This document shows, one piece after another, positions 54,000 to 64,000 of a stretch of 64,000 nucleotides of DNA. Both the position numbers and the translations under genes were made by a program. How positions within the stretch are numbered: the stretch's first letter is position 1; each line of letters starts with the position of its first letter. The notes under the pieces were generated by a model, which searched no databases, was not told the origin of the DNA, and saw only the letters and a list, made by a program, of their open reading frames with translations. This stretch comes from Lunularia cruciata (taxonomy: Eukaryota; Streptophyta; Marchantiopsida; Lunulariales; Lunulariaceae): assembly GCA_948567375.1 (NCBI GenBank), contig OX419761.1, positions 6,388,501-6,452,500 of the forward strand, read 5' to 3'.

Positions 54000-56900
54000 G
54001 TTGGTGACATCCTCATCACCATTGAAGCTTCAAACTCTTGGATGGCCGTTTGTGCATTCTGGAGGTCAGAAAGAGGTTCCCATGTGGCATCATGAAGGGG
54101 ATACCCTTTCCAAAGGACTTTGTACTCAGCATGTTGTCAGTGTCCTTGTTGGATGTGGCAACACGCAAGGATACAATCAACTTTGTACTCCTCATGATCA
54201 TTGATAGGGAGAGGAGGAGGAGGTAGGGTAGGAAGAAGGGTTAGGAACAAAGGGTTTTAACTTGGAAACATGAAAGACAAGATGGATGCGCATATGACAA
54301 GGCAAGGCAAGGAAAGTTGATAAGCAACAAGAGAGACAATTTAAGTGATATCAAAAGGTCCTATCCAATTAGGGACAAGTTTATGAAATTGGGTATCAAG
54401 TGTGAGGGGTAGATCACTAGAGGATAGCATAACTTTATCACCAACTTCAAAGGTGAGATCACAATGGTGGCGGTTTGCATATTGTTTTTGATGATTCTGA
54501 GCAACAAGGAGGTGAGATTTGGCTTGTTGGAGAGATTCAGAAATGGTGGTCAAGAAGGTTGAAATATGAGGGACTTGAGATAGAGGAGGAGCAAGATGAG
54601 AATCTGGGACAAACAGATCTTGGCCAAAATTGACAAAGAAAATAGAGAATCCGGTGCTTGCTTGCTTAGAATTGTTGTATTCAAACTCCATAGCTACAAG
54701 ATATTCATCCCAATTGGTACGGTGAATGTTGACAAAGGCACAAAGCATATCTTCCAAGGTGCAATTTGCATGTTCAATTTGTGGATGATAGGCTATGGAC
54801 AAAGCAAGCTTGGTGCCAAGTATATGGAAGAGTGCTTGGCAAAACTTTCCGGTGAAGCGAGGATCATGGTCGGAGATGAGTACACATGGCATCCCATGAT
54901 GTTTGAATACATTATCAAAGTAGAGTTGCACCAAGGTTGGAGCATCTACAGTATTAACCGTTGGTGCCAAATGGATTTGCTTACTAAGCTTATCCACAAA
55001 CACCATAATTGTTGTGTGACCTTGTTGTGTCTTGGGCAAGGAGGCGATGATATCTAAGCTCACATGTTCCTAACAAGCAATTGGAATGGGAAGTGGCTGA
55101 AGGAGTCCACTCGGCTTCTGGTTACTGGCCTTGTTGCATTGACAACTCTCACATAATTTGATAAACTCCCAAACATCTTGTGTCATGTTGGGCCACCACC
55201 ATTGGCATTGTAGGGTACCCAAGGTTTTGTCCACCCCCATATGACTAGCTATTGGTAAATCATAGGCTTCTTGAAGGCACACAAGTCGGAGATCACCTTT
55301 GGCTGGAACATAGATCCGGTCCTCATGGAATAGAAGGCCTTCCTTGAAGGAGAAGGTGTTGTACTCCTTATTGCCTGCTATCAGACAACCATGTACCATT
55401 TGGAAGAAGGGATCTTGTTGTAGAGCTGATCAACACTCATTATGGACCTTAGGGTCAATTGACACCATCATAATTGCTGCCGTGATGAGAGGGAGAGACT
55501 TCGAATCAAGTCATTGTGATAGAGCATCAAGGATGACATGGAACCAGCGTGGTTTGTACTCAAGTTTAATATCAAACAATTGGAGTTGCTCCTCCTATTG
55601 ATGATGTCTACTCTTCATGTGTTCCAAGTGTAAGGTCTACAACAATGGTTTGTGATCAGTTCGCATGATCACTTGTTTCCCCAAGAGATAATGTCTCCAT
55701 ACCTTGGTGGCATATACCATTGCAAGTTGTTTTTGATCTCGAGCAGAGTAATTTCTTTCAGTTGTATTTAGTCGGCGAGATACAAAGGCAATGAGATGTA
55801 GTCCATCTCGTAATTCTGTTGCAACATGGCTCCAATTGCAAAGTTAGAAGCATCAAAATCAACCACACAAGGTAGTTGAGGATCATATGGTTGAAGAATA
55901 GGTCTTGAAGACACCATATGCTTTAACTTTTGGAATGCTTCTTCTTGCTTGGTGGTCCATTGGAAGCTCAAGTTCTTCCCCAAGAGATCAGTCGATGGTG
56001 CAGCCACAGGAGCATAATAGTGGATGAATTGTCTATAAAAACTGGCCAATCTATTGAATGCCCATACTTTTATAGCATCCTTCGGGGTAGGCCAATTAGA
56101 AATGGCCTTGATTTTCTCTTTTTCCATTTTGATCCCCTCTAATGAGATCTTATGACCCAAAAGGTAACCTCCTTATGCCAAAAGGCACACTTCAACTTCT
56201 TGCAATAAAATTTCTATTGTCGTAGTTGTCTTAGGACTTCTCGTACATGATTCACGTGTTTTGCCTCTATCTTGCTATAGATTAAGATATCATTCAAGAA
56301 CACCATCACGGACCAATCCAATAGTCCATCCAACACCCGATGTATCTGATCCATGAAGACTATTGGGGCATTACTGAGTCCAAAAGGTAGAACTCTCCAC
56401 TCAAAATGCCCATACCTTGTGCAAAAGGTAGTCTTTTGCACATCTTGTCTATCAATAGGGATTCACCAATAGCTGCTGCAAAGATCCAGCTTAGAAAAGT
56501 ATCGTGCTCCACTTAGTTGATCAAGCAAGTCATCGATCCGAGGCAAGGAATATGCATTTTTCATGGTTTGCTTATTCAACTCACAATAATCAATATAGAA
56601 ACAAAGTCCTCCATCCTTCTTTGGAACAAATAGTACCGACGCTTCCCAAGGAAGGTACTATGTCATATGAAGTCTTTCTCCAACAACTTTGTAAGTGTTA
56701 TTCACAACTCCTCTAACTCCTTTGGTGAGAGCCGATAGATTGGTCTACTCATTGGAGTACTCCTTGGCAATAACTTGATCTTGAGAGGCATACCTTGATC
56801 GGAGGGTAATCCCTTTGGCAAATCATCTGGAAACACATCCGCAAACTCCTGAACTATTTGATCAACCATTGCTTGATGAGGCTCTTGGCCCTCCTCAGAT

Positions 56901-57480
56901 TGTTCTTGTGGAATTGGCTTGATCCACACCATGAATACAGACTTATCTTCCTCCAAAGCTTGTTCTATGGCTGCTTCACTAACAAACTTCCCTTCTAGGG
57001 ACTCATCTCTCTTCCAAGCATGCTCCATGGTTGCCTCCCAGCAAACTTCCCATCTTGGGACTCATCTCTCTTCAAGGCTTGCTCTATGGCTACCTTCTCA
57101 ACAAACTTCCCATCTTGGGACTCATTATTCTTAGGTGTCTTACTCAAAGGTGCGGGACAACCTAATCAAAAATTCCTACCTTGGTGTTGTACTTGAATTT
57201 ATCATTGGGTCCATCGAATTGAACCTTATAATATTCAAGCCAAGGTAGTCCCCGAATGATATCATAGTGTAGAGGTGCCACTACAAACCTCATACACTCC
57301 AAATACTCCTTCCCAACCTTGAACGTAATAGGGTACAAGGTGCAGAACATAGAACCCTTTCTATCATCCACCGTCATCAATCTACTTCCGATTACTGGCT
57401 TGATATGAATACCCAATTCCTTTACTACTTGCATAAACATGCAATTCTCAAAATTTCCGAAATCAACCAAAACCCTACGA
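54000..57480 (-). pseudogene. Chromovirus G pol: protease to chromodomain
   Basis: On minus: protease at 57470-57162 (VDFGNFENC at the catalytic site, RGLPWLEYYKVQFD at the end), linker and RT start at 57028-56702 ([18 protein letters not shown]), RT at 56441-56214 (FRWRVLPF-type start, VMVFLNDILIYSK). The RT box here is F-L-N-D: the first catalytic Asp is changed to Asn. RNase H at 56160-55768 (VVDFDASNFAIGAMLQQ), integrase zinc part at 55399-55070 (ASHMGVDKTLGTLQCQWWWP). Core and C-terminal part at 55063-54341 are open for 240 codons, with DKLSKQIHLAP, ISDHDPRF and a missing N-G-Q-T-E stretch after HPQ. The chromodomain region near 54200-54030 contains EYKVLWKGYPLHDATWEPL in a frame other than the integrase's. 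Confidence 0.87.
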
Positions 57481-57489
57481 CCTCAATTA

Positions 57490-58540
57490 GATATCATACC
57501 TTGCAAGTAAAGCAAACTTGCATAGGTCAAGCCTTCAATCCCATTGGAACTAATCAAGCTCCTAGTAGGTGACTCAAAATCTCCTATTGGGATTCCTCGT
57601 TTCCTTGATCATTCCGCTCTACAATCTCCACCTGGGCAACTTGTCAAGGTCGTCCATTCTTGAGTGGGCATTCAACAATATGATGCCCCAATTGACAACA
57701 ATAAAAATAACCACCATTTTGTTATAGTTTCTCTTTATTTGCAATGCCAAGTGGTCTTCATTGAATGGCATCAATCTCCATTGGTGCTGGCTCTTCCACT
57801 TGTGTGTAGTGTATTGGTAGGCTCTGTGGAGGTCAAGATCAAGACCAAGTTGTTGCCACCAAGGAATCAAAATGTTTGGCCAACCGCATGGCTTCCTCCA
57901 AGTTTTGGGGCTCTTGCATGGTTACCTCTAATTTGGTTCTTGCCTTCAAGCCCCTCACAAATTGATCTAGAGCTTCACCTTCTAATATATCTGGAATTTG
58001 CATGATGGTGTTTAAGACTGCATGATGGTGTTTAAGACTGCATGATGTAACTTCTTAGAGAGCCAATCTGTTTCAAATTTGCCAACTTATCTTGTGCAAC
58101 TTGTGTGGCATTTATAGCTTGGAACCGACTAATTGTTGCACTCTTGAATTCTGTCCATGTCAAGATTAGTGCAACAATTTGTTGTTAAGCTCGCTCCACT
58201 CGGAATCTCCACCATAGCTTTGCTACTCCATCCAATTGGCTAGAAGCCAAGAGAATCTGTTTTTGCTCGTCTTGGATATTGGTAGCTTCAAAATAACATT
58301 CATAGTCAAACATAAAATTCTCCACTGCACTCAAGAGATTCTTGCCTTCAAATACTTTAGGTTTATGGAATCTGATCCAATCTTCTCCTTCTCAAATTTT
58401 TGCTCTCTCTTCATGCTCTTGTTGTCAAAGATCTCGTTCATCCAACAATCGAGTAAGGTGCTCGATTTGTTGCTACATAGCAAGGATAACATCGGGTATT
58501 GCCGCCATAGTTGTTGCTCTATCATGCTACCCCTAATCTA
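57490..58540 (-). pseudogene. Chromovirus G gag
   Basis: Capsid sequence matches A closely (LVRGLKARTKLEV-like stretch near 57950). A short tandem duplication gcatgatggtgtttaagact lies at 58000-58040. In the zinc knuckle near 57700-57660 the first Cys reads Tyr (Y-F-Y-C-C-Q-L-G-H-H-I-V-E-C). Frames are broken. Confidence 0.75.
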
Positions 58541-58779
58541 TCTAATTTATTAACACATAGAAACAACACGTCCATTGTTCTCCATAAGTTACCACTGGAA
58601 GTACCAAGGGTTCCTCAGATATGGTGATCATATGCAAAAAATCTTGTCCAAAGTGCAAGGTGATGAATTGTGTGAAATGATGCTTGGGTAGTACTTGGAC
58701 ACAAAAATCCCAATGGTTTAGTGGAAGTGGATTTTGTGTTCCATAAATTCCATCCATCCCATTCTTGCTCTTATACCAA
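58541..58779 (-). other. Leader and primer-binding site of chromovirus G
   Basis: Untranslated leader between gag and 5' LTR. On minus TGGTATAAGAGC (plus 58767-58778) lies one base inside the LTR. It is the reference used to see how much of the leader element A lost. Confidence 0.82.
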
Positions 58780-59204
58780 TGTAAAAGATCAAAATCGAGG
58801 AGAGAAATAGGAGAATGGAAGTTCACATTGGGATGCTCGAATGTGGGAAAACTTCGAATGCCTAGCATGAGCTTTGGCTTTGGTATTTGTAGATAACATA
58901 CAAGGCCCTTGAGAAGCTCCTCAAGAAGTTTCCTTGAGCCGCGCTCTTAGAGTGCAAGCCAAGTTAACCAAGAAGCTACTCAAGAAGCTTCCTTCTAGAA
59001 GCCGTCTACTTGGCATACAAGCTAAACTAGTTAGAAGCTTCTAGAAGTTTCCTTCTAGATGCTACCTACTTGGGGTGCAAGTTAACTAGTCGGGAAGCTT
59101 CCCAAGAAACTTCCTAGATGCTTTTGGAATATTCTAGGCTAATTTGGTTTATTCTCTATTTCATTACCCTTACTAATTACGTGATTAAACTCCATAATGT
59201 GACA
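58780..59204 (-). repeat. 5' LTR of chromovirus G
   Basis: 425 bp, plus-strand TGTAAAAGATC ... ATAATGTGACA. The TATA position reads tatttgtag (changed). The heat-shock-like block near 59122-59135 reads TTTtgGAAtaTTC, one change from perfect, a different position from the change in the 3' LTR. Confidence 0.9.
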
Positions 59205-59209
59205 ACATC

Positions 59210-61450
59210 AATTATTCAAATGTTAGGTGCTTGTTGACTTCTCATGATGGAGAAGGACATAAGGAGCATTTGACCAATTGTTATCAGAGAGATCTTTTTA
59301 TGCCTTATTAGCCATACCATTGTCCTTCAACATCATTCTCACTTTTGACAACACCTCAATCCACATCAATTTGGAGTAGCTACACGTAGAGGTTGTGAGG
59401 CTATATCTCTAGGCATTAAGGCACTCCTAGAGATTCATCTAGAGTGGATTGTCCTATAGGTGGATGTTGAGAATGCTTTTAATAACATCTTAGGGCATCC
59501 ATCTTTAAAGAGCTTTAGGAGGCCAATGAATCCTTGGCAAGTGTTGTTTCTTTTATGTGGTCATTTTATGGCTCTCTTGCTTCCCTTTACTACCAACATG
59601 GTTGTTCACAAGAAGGAGTCACCATCTTGGAGTCAATTGGTGGTACATGATAAGGAGACCCTTTAGGGAGATCTTTATTTGCCATAGCTCACTTCAAAAC
59701 TCTCTTTTCTACTACTTTGTCTATGCTAGGTTGTGTATTTCCCTCCTTGGTGGATGATACACACATCATGCGCCTCGTAGATCAAATTAGGTAGGCCTTG
59801 ACCACTTGACTACCAAGCTACATCTTGTATGCTTGAGAGTCAAGGTATGAACGTGTATAACATGTTCCTCTTCAATTATCCCTCCCAACCTTGAGCTTCT
59901 AGAGAGTTGCATTACATCCATAGATGGGTTACATATTCTTGGAGTGCCAATAGGATCCAATTTTGTCACACACTTCTTAGACATAGCTCTTGCAGAGTAC
60001 ATTCTTCATATGGATGACCATCTTCTTATAAGAGATCCATAGATGGCATTTGGGACACCCTCTTCTAGTATTACCCATCAACCAACTAACCTTCTTTGCA
60101 CGGTTCCCCCTTCCTATCAATCCAAGAGTTTTTGATAAAAGGATTATGGGAATCTTTGGTGATATCATTGGACCAAGGACATTTGAGTATGTAATAGAAG
60201 ATTTGGCATATAGATAGATTTCTCTATTGATCTCATATGAAGGAGTAGGTCTACTACTATCTATGGAGGAGATGTCAGCTACAACATTTTTGGGTAGTGG
60301 AGCTCTCTCAACACCCCTACTTCCTCCCATTTTGTGGTTGTTGATAGGCCAATTTTAGAGACATATGTAACTACGATGAAGGAGAGATCCTTTTCTCCAA
60401 ATGTATTGTAGCACACCAGAGATGGTCTATCTCCACAAGCATGGAAGGACCTTCCATCCTTTTACTTCACTACCATCAGATTGGATTAGAGGTTTGCAAT
60501 TTTCCTTGATGGAGCAACAATGTCAACATATGGCACATTCTCTTTTAGTTGACTTGTCCATTCCTCAAGCTACTAGAGCACATCTTTGCTCTTGCTTTGA
60601 CAAGGGTGCAAGCTCTTGGATCCTAGCTCGACCATGCATTAGGGCATTTCAACTTGCATCAGCTATCTTCTCTATAATGATGAGGGTCTGCTTATGTTTG
60701 GTCCACCCATATGCATCTTCATTACTCAATTATGAGTGTGGTTCTACACTAGATGCAAGAGCGGTCTATATGACATGATGTCCTCTTGGAAGATAGAGGA
60801 TAGCTACCCATGATGCCATAAGGGATATAGTGTTTGATATGGCTTAAGAGAGTTGATACCTTGCTTGGATGGAGCATTTGTATGCTTTATACATTACATG
60901 TGTCAAGGCAAACTTATACTTGGTCCAAGTTGATCAGGTGATAATAGCCAATGTTGTGGTATGGATCTTATGCGAGATGCAATTTTGGAAGGAGTGATTA
61001 CTCATCTCCCTAGATGGGCAACAAGCAGAGAAAAAACACGCAAGGTCTTTAAGTTTTGGGGTATCCAACGAGGTATCTCTTTGTTCCTCTAGCCTTGGAA
61101 TTATACGGAGTAATGTATACAACATTTGATACATTTGTTAGATAATGCACAAGAGCTTATGATGTAAGGTGTCAAGGGGTACCACTCTCACTCTCATAGT
61201 CCATAGCATATGTTAGACAATGTGTGTACATTGCTCTACATAGAGTATTGGTTGGGGTAATCCATAGGAGAGCAATCACACTAGGCGATGCTTCTTTGGA
61301 TACTCCAATAGTTTGTAGATCTTATGACTTGCATAGCTCAGATATCTAAGGTGTGATAAGGCATATTCCTCATATAGATATTGTTAGGGCTTTGTCCCAT
61401 TTTACCTCTTTTATCTCATGTTCAGCATGATGGGTTTTCCCATCCCTCTC
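59210..61450 (+). pseudogene. Element H: reverse transcriptase-like protein, C-terminal part
   Basis: Plus strand in changing frames: LNPHQFGVATRRGCEAI (about 59355-59405), then VDVENAFNNI (59460 on), the first catalytic Asp region. Frame-shifted FYGSLASLYYQHGCSQEGVT-like text leads to GDPLGRSLFALAHFKTL and VFPSLVDDTHIM, an xxDD catalytic box as in reverse transcriptases. Further on are ILGVPIGSNFVTHFLD, LSMEEMSATTFLGSGAL and many stops. From memory such sequences recur in streptophyte genomes and are usually annotated simply as reverse transcriptase; the exact class (non-LTR or other) is uncertain. No endonuclease or LTR is visible. The 3' end near 61450 recurs at 50931-51125 and 47333-47429. 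Confidence 0.7.
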
Positions 61451-62980
61451 ATTTTTTGTTTTCTCTATAGTCTCCTTTTCTTTCTTATGGAATGGTTATC
61501 TTTAAATTGTTAACTAATTGGTCCTGATCACATGACTTTATAAACAAGTGCAGCTAAATGACTACATCCTTGCTTGTTGCTTATGTGGACTACAATAGTA
61601 CAAGTAGTAGTGCACCTCTCTTCTCTAATTGTTTGTTTACAATTGTCTAAGTGCATGGTGTTTAGATGCCAATGTTGAATTTATATGCCCATGTTAGTGT
61701 TTATACGCATTCTATGGATTTCAAATGTTTCAAAATTTTATATGGAATTTAAATTTATTATTAGAAAAATTATGAAATAAATTAGATTTTTACATAATCA
61801 AATATATTTTGAATGGAATTTAAAATAAAATTATATAATTTACAAATTATATGAGTAGAATGTTAATGATATTTAAATAAAATTCAAATTTAAGATTATA
61901 ATTTATAATATTATGATAATTAATTATTTTTAGAAATATAGTATTTAATTATTAAATTAAATTATTTACTCATAAAATTTAAACAGTTTTCAAATATATT
62001 TTACTATTTACTTATGAGATTAGATTATTTTTTAATGAAATTTAAATATTTTCATTTATAATTAAGTATTTAATTAATAAATTATAGAATTAAAATTTTT
62101 TTTAACCATTAGATGTTTTATATTTCAAATTTTTGAATAAATAATTTATTAAATAATTGTTGCTAATTATTATTTAAAATATTTTTTTCTAACTAAATAT
62201 TAAAATTATTTTTAGGAAAATGTTATATTATTAGTTAATATTTTTATATATAATTATTCTTTTATTTTGAATTTTACATTTTTTAACTATTCCGAATTAT
62301 GAATTTTCAGCTTTTCATGTGAGATCAATTACTTTTTAGAAATTTTTTTTTACCAACCATTGTAAAATTTTAAAATTATTTTAGTTAAATATTTGAATAC
62401 ATGTAATGGAGTTTTTTAGGTTAAATTATTTGTTTATAATGCAAAATGGTCTTTTGGATATAAAAGTCATTTTATGAAAAAAATTTATAAAATTCATGAT
62501 CATAAATTTTTAGCCCCAATAAACTAAAAATTTGAAATACAAATCCTTGATAAATCATTTTCAAAATTTTTTATTAAAATAAAATTTTTTAATATAGAAT
62601 TGTAAATTTTAATTTGTTTTACATGTTATAGAGTATACAATTGTAAGCCATACACAATACCCAAAAAAAGAAACTGAATTTTATATATAATTAGAAAATA
62701 GCAATAAATTAATATATGACTTGGAATAACTACACATGATAAGTATTAGAAATAGACTGATTTGGGAGGAGTGTCTCACAATTAGCGATGGAGTAGCTCC
62801 ATCAACATTTCATCCATATGGAAACTTTTCAAGATCTTCTTCATATTATTATGTTGAGTGAGATAAAGAGTTCATTTGGACCAATCTTTGGTAATGTTCA
62901 ATCTCAAGTAGTCTGTCCACTCGCCTAAATCTTTGATCTCAAATTGGTTGGAGATTGTAGCAATATAGAGGCAGCCTATG
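61451..62980. other. Very AT-rich tract
   Basis: 61690-62700 is almost only A and T, with taatta/aattta runs and no frame. The first 240 bp and the last 250 bp are less extreme. No gene, repeat unit or element end was recognised. Confidence 0.6.
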
Positions 62981-63220
62981 AGTTCTTAGATTCTAAAGGG
63001 CTAGCAAAATATCTTAAAGTATTCAGGAAGGTTCTTCATATTATCCAAATAATGGATACCACATATGCCAAGTAGGTGGTTTATAGGTGGAAACTTCTTG
63101 AGTTCTTAGATTCTAAGGGGCTAGCAAAATATCTTAAAGTATTTAGGAAGGTTCTTCATATTATCCAAATAATGGATACCACATATGCAAAGTAGGTGGT
63201 TTAAAGGTGGAAACTTCTTG
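62981..63220. repeat. 2 x 120-bp tandem repeat
   Basis: Copies 62981-63100 and 63101-63220, each starting agttcttagattctaa and ending ggtggaaacttcttg; only about four differences. The second copy runs directly into the truncated chromovirus J LTR, whose first bases (gggaagcttcccgac) follow at 63221. Confidence 0.88.
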
Positions 63221-63415
63221 GGAAGCTTCCCGACCAGCTTATCTTGCACTTTAAAAAGACTATATCTATGAAACTTCCTAAAAACCTTGTATATTCTCTA
63301 TAAATACCAAGCCCAAGTTCATGCTAGGCATTTGGAGTTTCTTTCTTTTGAGAGTCCCAGTGTGATCTTCCACTTTGGTCTTCGGTTCTCTAATTTCTCA
63401 TTTTGGTCTTTTACA
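63221..63415 (+). repeat. Chromovirus J LTR, 5'-truncated
   Basis: Plus strand. Matches the last half of the chromovirus LTR family: ggaagcttcccgaccagctta, TATA box tataaata (63299-63306), tgctaggcatttggag, and the terminus tggtcttttaca. About 200 bp at the LTR start are missing or replaced by the tandem repeat. Confidence 0.78.
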
Positions 63416-64000
63416 TTAATATCACAACAAGAATGAGAGGGATAAAATCTATGGACAACCAAATCCATTTCTCCAAGACCATTGGAGTTTTCATATCCAT
63501 GTATCACCCAAACATCATTTCATGCTTTTAGTAATTCTTTTGAATACGATCACCTTGTACGATACATTGATACTTCCAATTATGACTTATGGAAAGTAGT
63601 GGACGTGTTGCATCTAAGTGCTAACTTATATAATTGTTGGTAGTTTGATAGAGTAGTAGCAATGGTGACAATGCCTAAAGTTATCATTATTATACAACAA
63701 CACATCTAGCACCTTACTCGATTATTGAAATAAAGAGATCATCAATTATAAGCTAGAGAATACCATTTTGAGAAGCAGAAGAGTGAATCCAATTTCCGGA
63801 GCCCAAGGCAAGAATCTCTTGGATATAGTGTAGAATATTGTGTTTGATGCAAATATTATTTTGAAACTACAAATCTTCAAGATGAACAAAGATAGATTCT
63901 TTTGGTTTCAAGCCAATTGGATGGAATTGCAAAACTATCATGGCAATTTTGAGTGGAGCAAGTTCAACGGTAGTTTTCTATATCAATCTCAACATGAAAA
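63416..64000 (+). pseudogene. Chromovirus J leader and gag start
   Basis: Plus strand, cut by the window edge. Leader with a decayed primer site (ttaatatcacaacaagaatg), a stretch cttccaattatgacttatgg matching the leaders of A, D and G in reverse, and gag text at 63840-64000 (the region encoding QANWMELQNYHG-like sequence). No long open frame. Confidence 0.65.

Larger units (their letters stand above)
53585..59204 (-). mobile_element. Chromovirus G (Ty3/gypsy), complete with two LTRs
   Basis: 5620 bp; LTRs of 399 and 425 bp. The flanks are acatc (53580-53584) and acatc (59205-59209), a perfect 5-bp target duplication. Same family and orientation as A and D. Confidence 0.93.

Noticed and set aside
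59977-60330. 117-codon minus-strand frame as a gene
   Set aside because: Antisense to the RT-like C-terminal part of element H; no independent motif.

Overview
This window reads as nuclear DNA of a land plant, almost certainly from a repeat-rich genome. It is AT-rich, and nearly all recognisable coding sequence belongs to plant-type LTR retrotransposons: chromodomain-bearing Ty3/gypsy, a second gypsy family whose primer-binding region resembles the Tat/Athila type, and Ty1/copia. There is also a reverse-transcriptase family and the remains of two leucine-rich-repeat (LRR) genes of the plant resistance-gene style. I see no intact host gene, no tRNA or rRNA, no CRISPR array and no bacterial or organellar gene. 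The LRR and RT styles would fit a seed-free plant, but the sequence alone does not settle the lineage.

Layout. Two decayed LRR genes point outward (1-875 on minus, 46588-48345 on plus). Each has on its inner side one arm of a roughly 4.2-kb inverted repeat (1975-6133 and 41892-46111). Each arm holds two tandem copies of a 1.45-1.57-kb unit, and the inner copy carries a small palindromic cassette. The 35.8 kb between the arms is a nest of retroelements plus about 0.85 kb of unassigned sequence.

The nest can be ordered from target-site duplications (TSDs). An old gypsy element, call it F (6134-8061 plus 19974 to about 21589), was split by gypsy element B (8062-19973; probable TSD GGACA). B was entered by chromovirus A (10233-15277), and a later deletion removed the 5' LTR of A and the RT core of B. 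Next to them a copia element E1 (22973-41037, minus) was entered by chromovirus D (23201-28841; 4 of 5 bp TSD) and by a same-family copia E2 in opposite orientation (34264-40552; TSD GTTAA). Between F and E1 sits a broken coiled-coil ORF of unknown origin (21590-22972).

Right of the LRR gene is AT-rich unassigned sequence, then a fragment of an RT element, a truncated chromovirus I with its LTR, a decayed RT element H (about 52204-61450) split by chromovirus G (53585-59204; TSD ACATC), a very AT-rich tract, a 2 x 120-bp tandem repeat, and the start of a plus-strand chromovirus J at the right edge.

The most promising biology is in two places. The chromovirus LTRs carry heat-shock-element-like arrays just upstream of a TATA box. 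The inverted LRR-linked duplication carries a conserved palindrome cassette in both arms.
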